Source of the DNA: Bradyrhizobium forestalis
GTDB lineage: Bacteria; Pseudomonadota; Alphaproteobacteria; Rhizobiales; Xanthobacteraceae
Assembly: GCF_002795245.1 (NCBI RefSeq)
Contig: NZ_PGVG01000034.1
Coordinates: 1-64,000 of the forward strand
Direction: 5' to 3'
Length of the DNA stretch: 64,000 bases
Each line of letters begins with the position of its first letter. Position 1 is the first letter of the stretch. This document shows positions 28,066-37,211 of this stretch, piece after piece. The notes beneath the pieces were generated by a model that worked only from the letters and a program-made list of their open reading frames with translations, had not been told where the DNA came from and did not search any database. Both the position numbers and the translations under genes were made by a program.

Positions 28066-30435
28066 TCAGAACTTGAAGTTCGCGAACGCCCGCACGCCGA
28101 TGCCGGGCATCAAGACCTCGTCCTTGGTGTAGGACACCGAGTTGCGGATGTTCTCGTTGAGGAGATTGTTGCCGACGATGCCGGCCATCATCTCGCGCGC
28201 GCCGAACCAGTTCGGGGCGAGCTTGGTCTTGTAGCTTACCTCCGCCTTCAACAGATTGTAGCCCGCTGTCGGCGTCTCCGCGATCACCGCGATGTTGTTC
28301 TGCGCGAAGGCGTGCAGCAGGTTGACGCGCATCAGCCAGTTGTCGTCGCGCCAGAACACGCCGCCGCCCATTCTGACCGGCGGGATCCGCGGCACGTTGG
28401 TGCCGTCGCTGAAGGTGGCGCGGACCACGTCGAGCTGGTTCTCGATGCCCCAGATGCCGCCCTGGAACGCGCCGATATCGAGCTGCGACTGGAATTCGCC
28501 GCCGCGGAAATTCGCATTGCGCTGCGAGTAGACCGCCTGGTTCAGCTCGCCATCGGGCGCGCCGCACGAGGCAAAATCATCGTCGCACATCACCCCGGTG
28601 AGGCGACGATAGATGAAATTGTCGAAGTGCGTGTAGTAGACGGTCGCCTCGAAGCGGAACGGTCCCGTTGCCTTGCGTACGCCGAGCTCGACCGATTTTG
28701 CGGTCTCGATCGTGAGGTTCGGATTGCCGATGTCGAAGGTCGCCGTCGCGTCATGACCGCCGCGGGAAAACAGCTCGGCCGCCTTCGGCGCGCGCTCGAC
28801 ATATTGCGCGGTGATGCTGCCGACCATGCCGCCCGGCAGGTCCTGCAACAGGCCGATGCTGCCGCTCTTCGGCGTGAAGGACGGATTGCGCGCGATCGCC
28901 GCCTGCGGCGTGCCGTCGGGCAGGAAGTCCGCCGGGAAGTCAGGCGTCGTGCCGTGCAGCTCGACATGCTCGATGCGGCCGGCGATCTGCGCCCGCGTTG
29001 CTTCCGAGAACTTGAACTCGTTGAAGGCGTAAGCCGCGACGCGCGTGTTGTTGTTGGGGTCCCACAGGCCGTTGAACAGCGTGCCGGGATTGTCGGGGCT
29101 CGGCGCGCTCAATTCCTGATGCCCGACCTGGAAGCCCAGCGCCGTCGTCACCTCGGCGAATCGCGCGTTGAACGGCATCAGCTGCACCTCAGTGCGGATC
29201 TCCTGCTCCTTGTTGGTGAAGGTCTGCCGGATGCCGTCGCTGTTGAGGTCGGCGGGATCGGCAAGACCGATCTCGTTGTGGCGGTAGTCGGTGGCGCCGG
29301 CCCAGAAGCGGATGGCGTCGATCGCGGCCGCGTCGGGATGGTACTCGCCCTTGACGTTGATCTTGGTCTGGTGGCCGTCGATCCGCGTCTTGTGGTCGGC
29401 GCCGTCGATGCCGGGGATGTGGTAGAGCGAATCGTTCTGCGTGATCGACGCGCCGATATAGCCGCCCTGGAAGAAATAGGAGCCGCCGATCGAAGCGCCG
29501 TCCGAGCGCGTCGCCGAGTTCGGCTGGCGACCGTTCACGGGACGCGACTGGTCGGTCAGATAAGGATAGCTCGGGATGTAATAGTCCGAGGTGGTGCGGC
29601 CATAGGCGTCGGCATGGAAGGCAAAATTGCCGCCGCCGGTATCGAGCAGCACGCCGCTTTCAACGCCGCGATCGACCGAGCTGAAGGCGGTGCGTGTCTC
29701 GGCGGTGACGCAAGGCGAGGTCGCAGCGCTCGCGAGCGGCGCCTTGGTCGGCAGGCCGTAAGCCTGGAACGACGGCGCGCAGGAGGGCAGCGCATCCGGA
29801 ATGCGGTTGTTGGTGGCGCTGACGACGCCGCCGATCGAGGTCGAGCCGTAGCGCAGCGCCGCCGGCCCGCGCACCACTTCGACCTGGTTGGTGGCGAGCG
29901 GATCGATCGGGACGAAATGATCCTCACCGAGGTCGGAGGCGCCGCCGCCATTGGTGCCGTTCTCGACGATGCCGACGCGGTTGACGTCGAGACCCCTGAT
30001 GATCGGCCGGCTGGATGCGCCGGGCGCGAAGCTCGACCCGGTGATGCCGGGCTTGGAGAACAGGAGGTCGCCGAGCTGGCCGCCGCCCTCGCGGCGAATC
30101 TCCTCGTTCGGCACCACGGTGACGGTGGCGAACTGGTTGGTCACAACAGGCAGCACGCCCTGCTGAGGTGCGGCGGGCACTGGGGCTGCCGGCGCCGCTT
30201 CCGCCGTCTGCTGGCGGCTGCGCACCCGCGCGGTCCGCGTGCCGCGGCCCGCGTTACGCGACGGCACCACCGCTCTGCGCACGATGGGGCTCGGCGCCGT
30301 CACGGTGACGGCGGGGATCTCGGTCGATGATTTGTCTTGGGCGGGCTCTTGAGCGAAGGCGGGCGTGGCGGCAGCACCGAGCAGGAGCAGGCTTGCTCCG
30401 CCCAGACGCTGCGCGCGTCGCAATTGAAATGACAT
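28066..30435 (-). CDS. TonB-dependent outer-membrane receptor, probably zinc (ZnuD-like)
   Basis: A 789-residue outer-membrane receptor. Signal peptide RRAQRLGGASLLLLGAAATP ends at AFAQ; the TonB box is EIPAVTVTA (about 39-47); the plug spans about 105-235 with VVRGPAALRYGSTSIGGVV; the barrel ends in aromatic FANFKF. The block PKAAELFSRGGHDATATFDI is a ZnuD-type landmark as far as I can judge. A DUF2946 gene lies 144 bases upstream on the same strand, preceded by a Zur-like box, so zinc uptake under zinc limitation is the favoured reading. Another metal cannot be excluded. Confidence 0.82.
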   Translation of the reverse strand: MSFQLRRAQRLGGASLLLLGAAATPAFAQEPAQDKSSTEIPAVTVTAPSPIVRRAVVPSRNAGRGTRTARVRSRQQTAEAAPAAPVPAAPQQGVLPVVTNQFATVTVVPNEEIRREGGGQLGDLLFSKPGITGSSFAPGASSRPIIRGLDVNRVGIVENGTNGGGASDLGEDHFVPIDPLATNQVEVVRGPAALRYGSTSIGGVVSATNNRIPDALPSCAPSFQAYGLPTKAPLASAATSPCVTAETRTAFSSVDRGVESGVLLDTGGGNFAFHADAYGRTTSDYYIPSYPYLTDQSRPVNGRQPNSATRSDGASIGGSYFFQGGYIGASITQNDSLYHIPGIDGADHKTRIDGHQTKINVKGEYHPDAAAIDAIRFWAGATDYRHNEIGLADPADLNSDGIRQTFTNKEQEIRTEVQLMPFNARFAEVTTALGFQVGHQELSAPSPDNPGTLFNGLWDPNNNTRVAAYAFNEFKFSEATRAQIAGRIEHVELHGTTPDFPADFLPDGTPQAAIARNPSFTPKSGSIGLLQDLPGGMVGSITAQYVERAPKAAELFSRGGHDATATFDIGNPNLTIETAKSVELGVRKATGPFRFEATVYYTHFDNFIYRRLTGVMCDDDFASCGAPDGELNQAVYSQRNANFRGGEFQSQLDIGAFQGGIWGIENQLDVVRATFSDGTNVPRIPPVRMGGGVFWRDDNWLMRVNLLHAFAQNNIAVIAETPTAGYNLLKAEVSYKTKLAPNWFGAREMMAGIVGNNLLNENIRNSVSYTKDEVLMPGIGVRAFANFKF

Positions 30436-30579
30436 GGTCCTGATTCCAGTCAGGCGCCGTCCGGATGATGCTCTGCTGATCGGAGGCGGCCTGCCGTCGC
30501 GGCGCGACGGAATTCGACTTCAACTTCTCCCATTCATTCGCCGGCGTCGGCGAGGCTGGGCGTGATCAAGCGTTGGAGG

Positions 30580-30996
30580 TCAGGACGCGGGAGGGGCGCG
30601 CGGCTGGAACGCCGTGCCGGCCGATTTCAGATGGAGAAATTCCGCATCGGTGGTGCGGTGGAGCAGCTCGATCGCCTGTGGCAGCAGCAGCACGGGCGGT
30701 GTCGCGAACACGACGGTGCCCGCCATCGCGACGACAGCGCAGATCGCGCAATTGTCCTCGCCCGGCTGCTCACGGCCTGGGCCGGCGGGCGATTGCTTCT
30801 GGACCGCGGCGCGGTCGATCGCAGCCACGCCCGTGGCACTGTCCTTGGCGCCGTCGATCTGCTGGGCTGAGGATTGGGCGAGGGGCGCGGCCTGCGCGAA
30901 CCAGTGGCTGTGGCCGAACGTCAGCGCGAGCTGCACCAGCATCGCGAACAACGCGAGCCGGGCGCCGTGCCTGCTATTCGACCGGAACCACTTCAT
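30580..30996 (-). CDS. DUF2946 family protein
   Basis: A 138-residue protein with an N-terminal hydrophobic segment (ARLALFAMLVQLALTFGHSH), then a histidine, a low-complexity middle, and the DUF2946 cysteine pair NCAICAVVAMAGTVVFATPP. The C-terminus TAFQPRAPPAS is family-typical. These proteins often accompany metal transport genes; His and Cys content suggests metal handling. The start at 30996 (MKWFRSNSRHG) is preferred to ATG 31065, because that upstream start codon abuts the Zur-like box (31048-31060), which should be in the promoter. It is transcribed with the receptor downstream. Confidence 0.75.
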   Translation of the reverse strand: MKWFRSNSRHGARLALFAMLVQLALTFGHSHWFAQAAPLAQSSAQQIDGAKDSATGVAAIDRAAVQKQSPAGPGREQPGEDNCAICAVVAMAGTVVFATPPVLLLPQAIELLHRTTDAEFLHLKSAGTAFQPRAPPAS

Positions 30997-31047
30997 CTGG
31001 AAACGCCACCCCCACGTCGCGAGCGGCCAATCCCTGGGCGCCGCGAC

Positions 31048-31060
31048 GTTATAATGTAAC
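31048..31060. promoter_or_regulatory. Zur-like box upstream of the DUF2946/receptor operon
   Basis: GTTATAATGTAAC differs by one arm base and the centre from the palindrome GTTATAATATAAC known from alphaproteobacterial Zur sites. It is 51 bases upstream of the preferred start at 30996, a normal promoter position. Confidence 0.6.
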
Positions 31061-31185
31061 ATCACCCGATCAGTCTGCGGATGTCAACGGCGGGCGGATC
31101 GACGCATGCAGGCCGCCCAGACGATGTGTCGTTCCGGCAACTAAAGCGGAATGAGTATTGGTTGAATCGATGCGAGCCGAGGGTT

Positions 31186-31352
31186 CACCTCTCCCATAGG
31201 GAGAGGTCGGATCGCATCGAAGATGCGATCCGGGTGAGGGCCTGCAGTCTCACGGTGTGCTGCGGCCCCTCACCCGGATTGCTCAGGCGCGCAATTGCGT
31301 GCCATAGCAATCCGACCTCTCCCCTTTGGGGCCCCTTTGGGGAGAGGTGGGT
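31186..31352. repeat. Palindromic repeat, CCTCTCCC type
   Basis: The arms CACCTCTCCCATAGGGAGAG, GATCGCATC..GATGCGATC and CCCTTTGGGGCCCCTTTGGG, with GGGTGAGGGC and GCCCCTCACCC, form an extended hairpin array between the DUF2946 promoter and the next gene. It fills the gap between 31061 and 31388. Confidence 0.65.
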
Positions 31353-31388
31353 CACTGCGACCGACCTAATCCATTCCGGCTCAGGAGC

Positions 31389-33452
31389 TCACCGCCCCTC
31401 GCGCACCCAGGTCGCGGCGAAGGCGCCGAGCAGCAGCAACAGGCCGATCAGGCCGGAGAAGATCGGCAGCACGCCGACGCCCTTCACCACGCTGGCGTCG
31501 CGCATCCGCACGCCCATCCAGCCGTCGCCCGCAAAGACGCTCGTCGAGCGCACCGGCAGGATGCGCGGCAGCTCGACGCTGGCGCCACTGGCCACGCGCA
31601 CAGCGTTGCCGCCCGTTGCCTGTGTCAGCGGCCTCAAGGTATCGACGGTGGAGGTGACCTCCGAAAACTCCTTCGGATTGGTCGGGCCGACATTGATCAG
31701 CGCCTTCAGCGTGCCGTCGGTGGCCTGCCACAGGCCGAGCTCGTTCGCCGGCAGGCTGGCGCGCCACTCGCCGGGATCGCCGGGGCTCAGCGTCAGGTCC
31801 TGCGACACGCCTGACGGCGAGGTCACGCTGACAGGCTGGACACTGTCCGACATGGTCTGGCGCACAACGACGAGGTCCTTGCCCTGCACCTGGAGGCGCA
31901 GCGCTTCTTCATCCAGATCAGGCTGCTTCATCAGCCAGTGCGACATCCGCCGGAGCAGATCGAGATGCGGACCGCCGCCTTCATAGCCGCGCGCCCACAG
32001 CCAGATGTGGTCGGAGAGCAAGAGCGCGACGCGGCCCTCGCCGAAGCGCGACAGGAACAGAAGCGGCTTGCCGTCGACGCCGGTCATGACAGGCGGGTTG
32101 ACCGCATTGCGGGTGTCGACGGTGCGGAAGAACCGGCTCCAGCGCGGCGGCTCGCTGGCGGAGCCCTCGAGGCCGCGTGTGACCGGATGGCGTTTGCCGA
32201 TGTCCGACAGATGCGCATAGAACGGCTTCTCGGTCACGCCGACCGGCTCGGCCGGCAGCACCGAATCCAGCGGCGTGCGCCAGATGCTGGTGTTGGAGGC
32301 GTAGTCGGGACCGGCCGAGACCAGCACCGCGCCGCCCGAGCGGACATAGCGCGCGATATTGTCGAAATAGGCGATCGGCAGCACGCCCTGGCGGGCGTAG
32401 CGGTCGAAGATGATCAGCTGGAATTCGTTGATCTTCTGCTGGAACAATTCGCGGGTCGGAAACGCGATCAGCGACAATTCGTTGATCGGCGTGCCGTCCT
32501 GCTTCTCCGGCGGACGCAGAATGGTGAAATGCACGAGGTCGACGCTGGCATCGGATTTGAGCAGATTGCGCCAGGTGCGCTCGCCGGAATGCGGCTCGCC
32601 CGAGACCAAGAGCACGCGCAGCTTGTCGCGCACGCCGTCGATGGCAACGACGGCGCGGTTGTTCACCGGCGTCAATTCGCGCTCGAGCGGCGAGGCCTCG
32701 ATCTCGACGATGTTCGGGCCGGCATGCTTGATGTCGACGTCGACGCTGGCGGCCTGGCCGCTCGAGAGCGTGCGCTCGTTGATGACCTCGCCGTCCCTGC
32801 GGATCGTGACCTTGGCGCGCTCGCCGGAGACGCCCTGGTCGTCGAGGCGGTAGCTGATGGTCTGGGTCTGCCCGACGATGCCGAAGCGCGGCGCTGCCGT
32901 GATCGCGATGCGGCGGTCGCGCTCGTCCTTCTGCCCGGTGACCAGCGCGTGCACCGGGGCCTGGAAACCGAGCGCAGCGGCGTTCGCCGGAATATCGTGG
33001 ACGCGGCCGTCGGTGATCAGGAACGCGCCGGCGACGCGGTCGACGGGAACGTCCGACAAGGCCGAGGCCAGCGCCCCGAACAGCTTCGTGCCGTCGGTCT
33101 CGCCGTCGGCCTGTCCGGCCTCGACGACGCGGACTTCGAGGCCCTTGATCTTCTTCAGGCTGTCGACCAGCGCTTCCTGCGCCGCCGCGGCCTCGCGATT
33201 GCGGCTGCCGAAGTTCTGGCTCGGGCTCTTGTCGACGACGATTGCGGCGACCGAGGTGAGGGGATCGCGGTCTTCGCGTGTGAAGGAGGGATTGGCGAGC
33301 GCCAGCAGGAACAGCGCCAGCGCGGCCACGCGCACCGCGGCGCCGCGCGCACGTGCCACCAGCAGCACGATTGCAAGGACGACAACCGCGGCGAGCGCGA
33401 GCCACAGCACGATCGCGGGAACAAGCGGCGTGAATGCGATGCCGTAATTCAT
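31389..33452 (-). CDS. Membrane protein with vWA-like and glutamine amidotransferase-like domains
   Basis: A 687-residue protein. Two N-terminal membrane segments (FTPLVPAIVLWLALAAVVVL; RVAALALFLLALANP) precede a vWA-like domain whose MIDAS-type motif is VVDKSPS (DxSxS). The middle has a class I glutamine amidotransferase-like fold (LRVLLVSGEPHSGE, with GGAVLVSAGPDY), and a C-terminal helix (VLPIFSGLIGLLLLLGAFAA) ends at a basic tail. This is the fourth gene of the MoxR/DUF58/DUF4159 operon; eight bases separate it from the upstream gene. Such operons are thought to assemble or stress-proof cell-surface complexes; no direct function can be assigned. Confidence 0.78.
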   Translation of the reverse strand: MNYGIAFTPLVPAIVLWLALAAVVVLAIVLLVARARGAAVRVAALALFLLALANPSFTREDRDPLTSVAAIVVDKSPSQNFGSRNREAAAAQEALVDSLKKIKGLEVRVVEAGQADGETDGTKLFGALASALSDVPVDRVAGAFLITDGRVHDIPANAAALGFQAPVHALVTGQKDERDRRIAITAAPRFGIVGQTQTISYRLDDQGVSGERAKVTIRRDGEVINERTLSSGQAASVDVDIKHAGPNIVEIEASPLERELTPVNNRAVVAIDGVRDKLRVLLVSGEPHSGERTWRNLLKSDASVDLVHFTILRPPEKQDGTPINELSLIAFPTRELFQQKINEFQLIIFDRYARQGVLPIAYFDNIARYVRSGGAVLVSAGPDYASNTSIWRTPLDSVLPAEPVGVTEKPFYAHLSDIGKRHPVTRGLEGSASEPPRWSRFFRTVDTRNAVNPPVMTGVDGKPLLFLSRFGEGRVALLLSDHIWLWARGYEGGGPHLDLLRRMSHWLMKQPDLDEEALRLQVQGKDLVVVRQTMSDSVQPVSVTSPSGVSQDLTLSPGDPGEWRASLPANELGLWQATDGTLKALINVGPTNPKEFSEVTSTVDTLRPLTQATGGNAVRVASGASVELPRILPVRSTSVFAGDGWMGVRMRDASVVKGVGVLPIFSGLIGLLLLLGAFAATWVREGR

Positions 33453-33459
33453 GTCGATC

Positions 33460-36270
33460 CTATTGCCCCAGCCGTTCGATCAGCGCCGGTGCGTGCACCT
33501 GGTCGGCCTTGTAGTTGCCGGTCAGCGTGTACATCACGATGTTGGCGCCGGCGCGGTAGGCGAATTCGCGCTGGCGGGTGTCGCCGCCGATCACCGGCAG
33601 CATGGCGTGTCCATCGGGCCGCACCGCCCAGGCGCCGGCAAGATCGTTCGAGGTGATGATGATCGGCGAGACGCCGTCGCCGCCGCGCGCCGGCCGCTGC
33701 GCGCTGTCCTCGTCCTCGTCGCGCGGCAGGGTCTCGACCCAGGTCTGGCCGGCGGTAAAGCGGCCGGGGAAGTCGCGCAGCAGATAGAAGGTCTTGGTCA
33801 GCACGTGCTCGCGCGGCACCGGCTCGAGCTCGGGCACGTCGAGCGACGACAGGATCTCGCGCAGCGTCTGCATGCCCGGGGTCTGCGACGCCCCGTTTGC
33901 GCCGGGCGGTGCCTCGATCGCGTCGCGGGTGTCGAACAGCACGGTGCCGCCCTGCTTCATGTAGGCGTCGATCTTGTTGATGGCGTCCTGCGGCGGCTTC
34001 GGCGCGCCCGGCACGATCGGCCAGTAGATCAGCGGGAAGAAGGCGAGCTCGTCGCGCGCGGGATCAACGCCGACGGGATCGCCGGCCTCCAGCGCCGTGC
34101 GCTGGGCCAGGAACAGCGTCAGCCCGTTCATCCCCGCTTTGACGATGGAATCGACGTCGGCATTGCCTGTGACGACATAGGCGAGGCGGGTCTGCGACAC
34201 CGCCTTCATCGCGAACTCGTCGGATACGCCATCGGCGCGCGACGGCGCGGGCGAGAGCGACGCGAATCCTGCGAGCAAGGCGAGCACGATCATGGCCGGT
34301 GCGGCGCGGCGGCGAAGCAGCGCGGCAATCCCGCCGCCGAGCACCGCGACGATGATGGCGTCGATCAGGAACAGCGCGAGCGCCGTCGACAGCAGCCAGC
34401 CACGCAAATCCTGCGGCTCGGCATTGGTGTAGGTGGCGTGCCGGGCGCGCAGGGCTGTGGTGTTCAGGGCCGCGATGCGATCGGCGGCGGCAAGCGTGTT
34501 CACGGCGAGCGGTCCTTCTGCCGGACCATAGAAGCCGGGCGGATGATCTGACGTGGCGCGGTCGCGAAAATCCGCAGGCAGCGGCTTTGCGGTCGCCGGC
34601 GGCGGACCGAACGCGCCAAAACCGTCGAGGATGTGCAGCGGCGCCACCGTCTCGGCAGTCGGTTCGCTGGCAACACCCGCGCCCGGCTTGGAGGTGTAGC
34701 CGGACATGTCGACCACCCGCCGCAGCATTTCGACGAAAGTGCCGGACATCGGTAAGTCAGACCAGCGCATGTCGGCGCTGACGTGGAACAGGCTCACGAG
34801 GCCCTTGCCGCGATGCTCGCCGGTCACCAGCGGCGTGCCGTCTTCCAGCGACGCCCAGCTCTTGGTGGCGAGCACGGCATCGGGCTCGGCCAGCACCTGG
34901 CGGCTCACGGTGACGTCCTTGGGCACCGCGACGCCGGCAAACGGGCCGTCGCCCGCGAAGGCAGCGAGATGCTGCGGCTTCTCCCAGGTCAGGCTGCCGC
35001 CGAGCGTGCGGCCGCCCTTGCGCAGCTTCACCGGCACGAGATCGTCCTCGGCCTGCGCCAGCCTTGGTCCCGCGAACCGCACCAGCACGCCGCCCTGGTC
35101 GACCCAGGCATTGAGCCGCTCGCGCAGTTCAGGCGCGATGGTGCCGACATCGGCGAGGATGATCATCGGCAGCTTCTGGTCCAAAAATTGTGTGATGCCC
35201 TGCTGCGGCGAGCCCTTGTCGGCGAGCCGCACGTCGGCGAACGGGGCCAGCGCGCGGGTGAGATAGAAGGTCGGCGCCAGCAGCGGCTGCGCGGTCTCGC
35301 TGGTCGAGCCCGAGACGATGCCGATGGCGCGGCGGCGCCAGCGCTTGTCGAGCAGCTGCACCGCGCCGGCGGAGCGCTCGCCCGAGATTTCGAGCCGGGT
35401 GATGTCGTTGCGCAGCTCGACCGGCAGGTCGAACGCGGCTTCGGTCTCCTTGTCCTGCGGACCGAACGAATAGCGGGCTTCGCCGATCGGCGACGCCTTC
35501 TGGTCCAGCGCGCGCACGGTGCCGGCGGCGATGCCGCTGTCGGTGCGCAACACCTTCACTATCATCTTCGCCGCGGCGTTCTCGGCCGCGACCAGCGCCA
35601 GCGGCGAGGAGGTGCCGCCTTCGAACACGGTCAGGCTGCGATCGCCGACGGTCTTGCCGAGGCCAGCCACGAAGTCCTCGCCGCGGCCGGTGTCGACGCC
35701 GTCGGACAGCCAGGCGATCTCGCAGTCGCCGGTGACTTTGAGGAAACGGTCGACCGCGGCCAGCGTCTCGACGCGATCGATCGAATAGGGCTTTGGCGCG
35801 AGTTGCCGCAGCGCGACGCGCGCCGCCCCCGCCGGCATCAGGGTGATGTCGCGGTTCGGCTCGGACAGCGGCACCAGCGCGATGCCGCGGCCGTCGTTGT
35901 CGGCCTTGGCGATCAGCTCGTCCGCGGTCCTGATCCTGACGTCCCAGTGCGATGCGGCGCTCCAGCCGTCGTCGAACATGATCATCAGCGGCGCCTTGCT
36001 GCCGGCGAGGCCTGTTTGCGGGTTCCAGATCGGGCCGGCGGCGGCGAAGATCACCAGCGCGGCGGCGAGCAGGCGGAGCGCGGTTAGCCACCACGGTGTC
36101 CGCGAGGGCGTCTCTTCCCTCGGTGCGATGTCGAACAACAGCCGCGTCGGCGGAAACTCGATGCGGCGCGGCCGCGGCGGCATCACGCGCAAGAGCCACC
36201 ACAGCACGGGCAGGCTGACGAGGCCGATCAGGAGCAGCGGTTGCGTGAAGGCGAGCGGCAATCCCATCAT
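33460..36270 (-). CDS. BatA-like and DUF4159 fusion membrane protein
   Basis: A 936-residue protein. The N-terminal BatA/aerotolerance-type domain (about 1-90) has LPLAFTQPLLLIGLVSLPVL and PRRIEFPPTRLLFDIAP, with a further helix TALRLLAAALVIFAAAGPIW. A long vWA-like region follows, then C-terminal helices near 640-690 and the DUF4159 domain (about 690-936) with YVVTGNADVDSIVKAG, FFPLIYWPIVPG and VLFDTRDAIEAP. The stop of DUF58 overlaps its start (ATGA). It is the third gene of the operon. Large enough to be a scaffold in the membrane; role inferred only from the operon type. Confidence 0.82.
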   Translation of the reverse strand: MMGLPLAFTQPLLLIGLVSLPVLWWLLRVMPPRPRRIEFPPTRLLFDIAPREETPSRTPWWLTALRLLAAALVIFAAAGPIWNPQTGLAGSKAPLMIMFDDGWSAASHWDVRIRTADELIAKADNDGRGIALVPLSEPNRDITLMPAGAARVALRQLAPKPYSIDRVETLAAVDRFLKVTGDCEIAWLSDGVDTGRGEDFVAGLGKTVGDRSLTVFEGGTSSPLALVAAENAAAKMIVKVLRTDSGIAAGTVRALDQKASPIGEARYSFGPQDKETEAAFDLPVELRNDITRLEISGERSAGAVQLLDKRWRRRAIGIVSGSTSETAQPLLAPTFYLTRALAPFADVRLADKGSPQQGITQFLDQKLPMIILADVGTIAPELRERLNAWVDQGGVLVRFAGPRLAQAEDDLVPVKLRKGGRTLGGSLTWEKPQHLAAFAGDGPFAGVAVPKDVTVSRQVLAEPDAVLATKSWASLEDGTPLVTGEHRGKGLVSLFHVSADMRWSDLPMSGTFVEMLRRVVDMSGYTSKPGAGVASEPTAETVAPLHILDGFGAFGPPPATAKPLPADFRDRATSDHPPGFYGPAEGPLAVNTLAAADRIAALNTTALRARHATYTNAEPQDLRGWLLSTALALFLIDAIIVAVLGGGIAALLRRRAAPAMIVLALLAGFASLSPAPSRADGVSDEFAMKAVSQTRLAYVVTGNADVDSIVKAGMNGLTLFLAQRTALEAGDPVGVDPARDELAFFPLIYWPIVPGAPKPPQDAINKIDAYMKQGGTVLFDTRDAIEAPPGANGASQTPGMQTLREILSSLDVPELEPVPREHVLTKTFYLLRDFPGRFTAGQTWVETLPRDEDEDSAQRPARGGDGVSPIIITSNDLAGAWAVRPDGHAMLPVIGGDTRQREFAYRAGANIVMYTLTGNYKADQVHAPALIERLGQ

Positions 36271-37211
36271 GCGGCCGGCCCCGCCTTGATCGTGGTGGTG
36301 CGGGCGCCCGACTTGCTCACCTGCATGCCCGCATGCAGGAACAGCAGCAGCTCGGCGGCCGAGCGGTCGGTCGCGTGCGTCGTGAACAGCCAGTCCAGCT
36401 TGTTGGTCTCGGCGCGGATTTGGTCGCGATGCAGCGCGAGCCGCGCGGTGTAGTCCTGTGCCCAGCTCTCGGCGCGGCCGGCGGTGATCACGCCGAAGCC
36501 TTCGGGCTCGACGAACTCGACGCGGCCGGAATAGGGAAACGACTCCTCGGCGGGATCGACGACCTGCACCATCGTGCCATGCGCGCCGGAGCCGGAGAGC
36601 CCTGCGAGCGTCATCCTGATCTCGGAGATCGGCGACCAGAAATCCGACAGCACGATGATCTCGGCCAGCGCCGCGGGGACAAAGGACGGCGGCAGGCTCA
36701 GCCGGTCGGCATCGTCATGCAGCATCGCCTGCGCCATCTTGTCGATCACGCTGCGGCTTGCGGTCGGCGCCATCAGTCCGGGAATACCGACGCGCTCGCC
36801 GCCGGCGACGAGCAGCTCGGCCAGCGCGAAGGCGACGATCAGCGTCCGCTCGAGCTTGGACTCGCGCGCGGTCTTCGAGGCGAACGCCATCGAGGGCGAG
36901 CGGTCCGGCCAGATCCAGACCGTGTGCGAGGCTTCCCATTCGAGCTCGCGGACATAGAGATGGTCGTCACGCGCCGAGCGGCGCCAGTCGACGTTCTGCG
37001 ACGGTTCGCCCGAGACGAAGCGGCGGTACTGCCAGAAATTTTCGCCGGAGCCGGCGCGGCGCCGTCCATGCAGGCCGTGGATGACGTTGGCGGCGACGCG
37101 GCGGGCCTCGAGCACCAGGCGCGGCAGCGAAGCGGCGAGCGTGCGGCTTTCGCCATCGGCACGTCGGATCGCCAGTGTCTCCTTCGCTGCGTGCCCGTTC
37201 TCTGCTGCCAT
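36267..37211 (-). CDS. DUF58 domain protein
   Basis: A 314-residue DUF58 protein, vWA-related, always found beside MoxR ATPases. The signature RRFVSGEPSQNVDWRRSARD (about 68-87) is clear, followed by MFASKT-type loops and FALAELLVAGGERVGIPGLM. The start is ATG 37211, overlapping the moxR stop as TGATG; a TTG one codon earlier is less likely. It probably works with MoxR as ATPase and adaptor in assembling a protein or enzyme. Confidence 0.87.
   Translation of the reverse strand: MAAENGHAAKETLAIRRADGESRTLAASLPRLVLEARRVAANVIHGLHGRRRAGSGENFWQYRRFVSGEPSQNVDWRRSARDDHLYVRELEWEASHTVWIWPDRSPSMAFASKTARESKLERTLIVAFALAELLVAGGERVGIPGLMAPTASRSVIDKMAQAMLHDDADRLSLPPSFVPAALAEIIVLSDFWSPISEIRMTLAGLSGSGAHGTMVQVVDPAEESFPYSGRVEFVEPEGFGVITAGRAESWAQDYTARLALHRDQIRAETNKLDWLFTTHATDRSAAELLLFLHAGMQVSKSGARTTTIKAGPAA

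Noticed and set aside
28312..30330. Long plus-strand open frame opposite the TonB receptor
   Set aside because: Arg/Ala-rich composition with no domain; the receptor on the minus strand has signal, TonB box and barrel end.
30997..31065. Start of the DUF2946 protein at 31065
   Set aside because: It would abut the Zur-like box and put the first 23 residues (WPLATWGWRFQ) before the family N-terminus.
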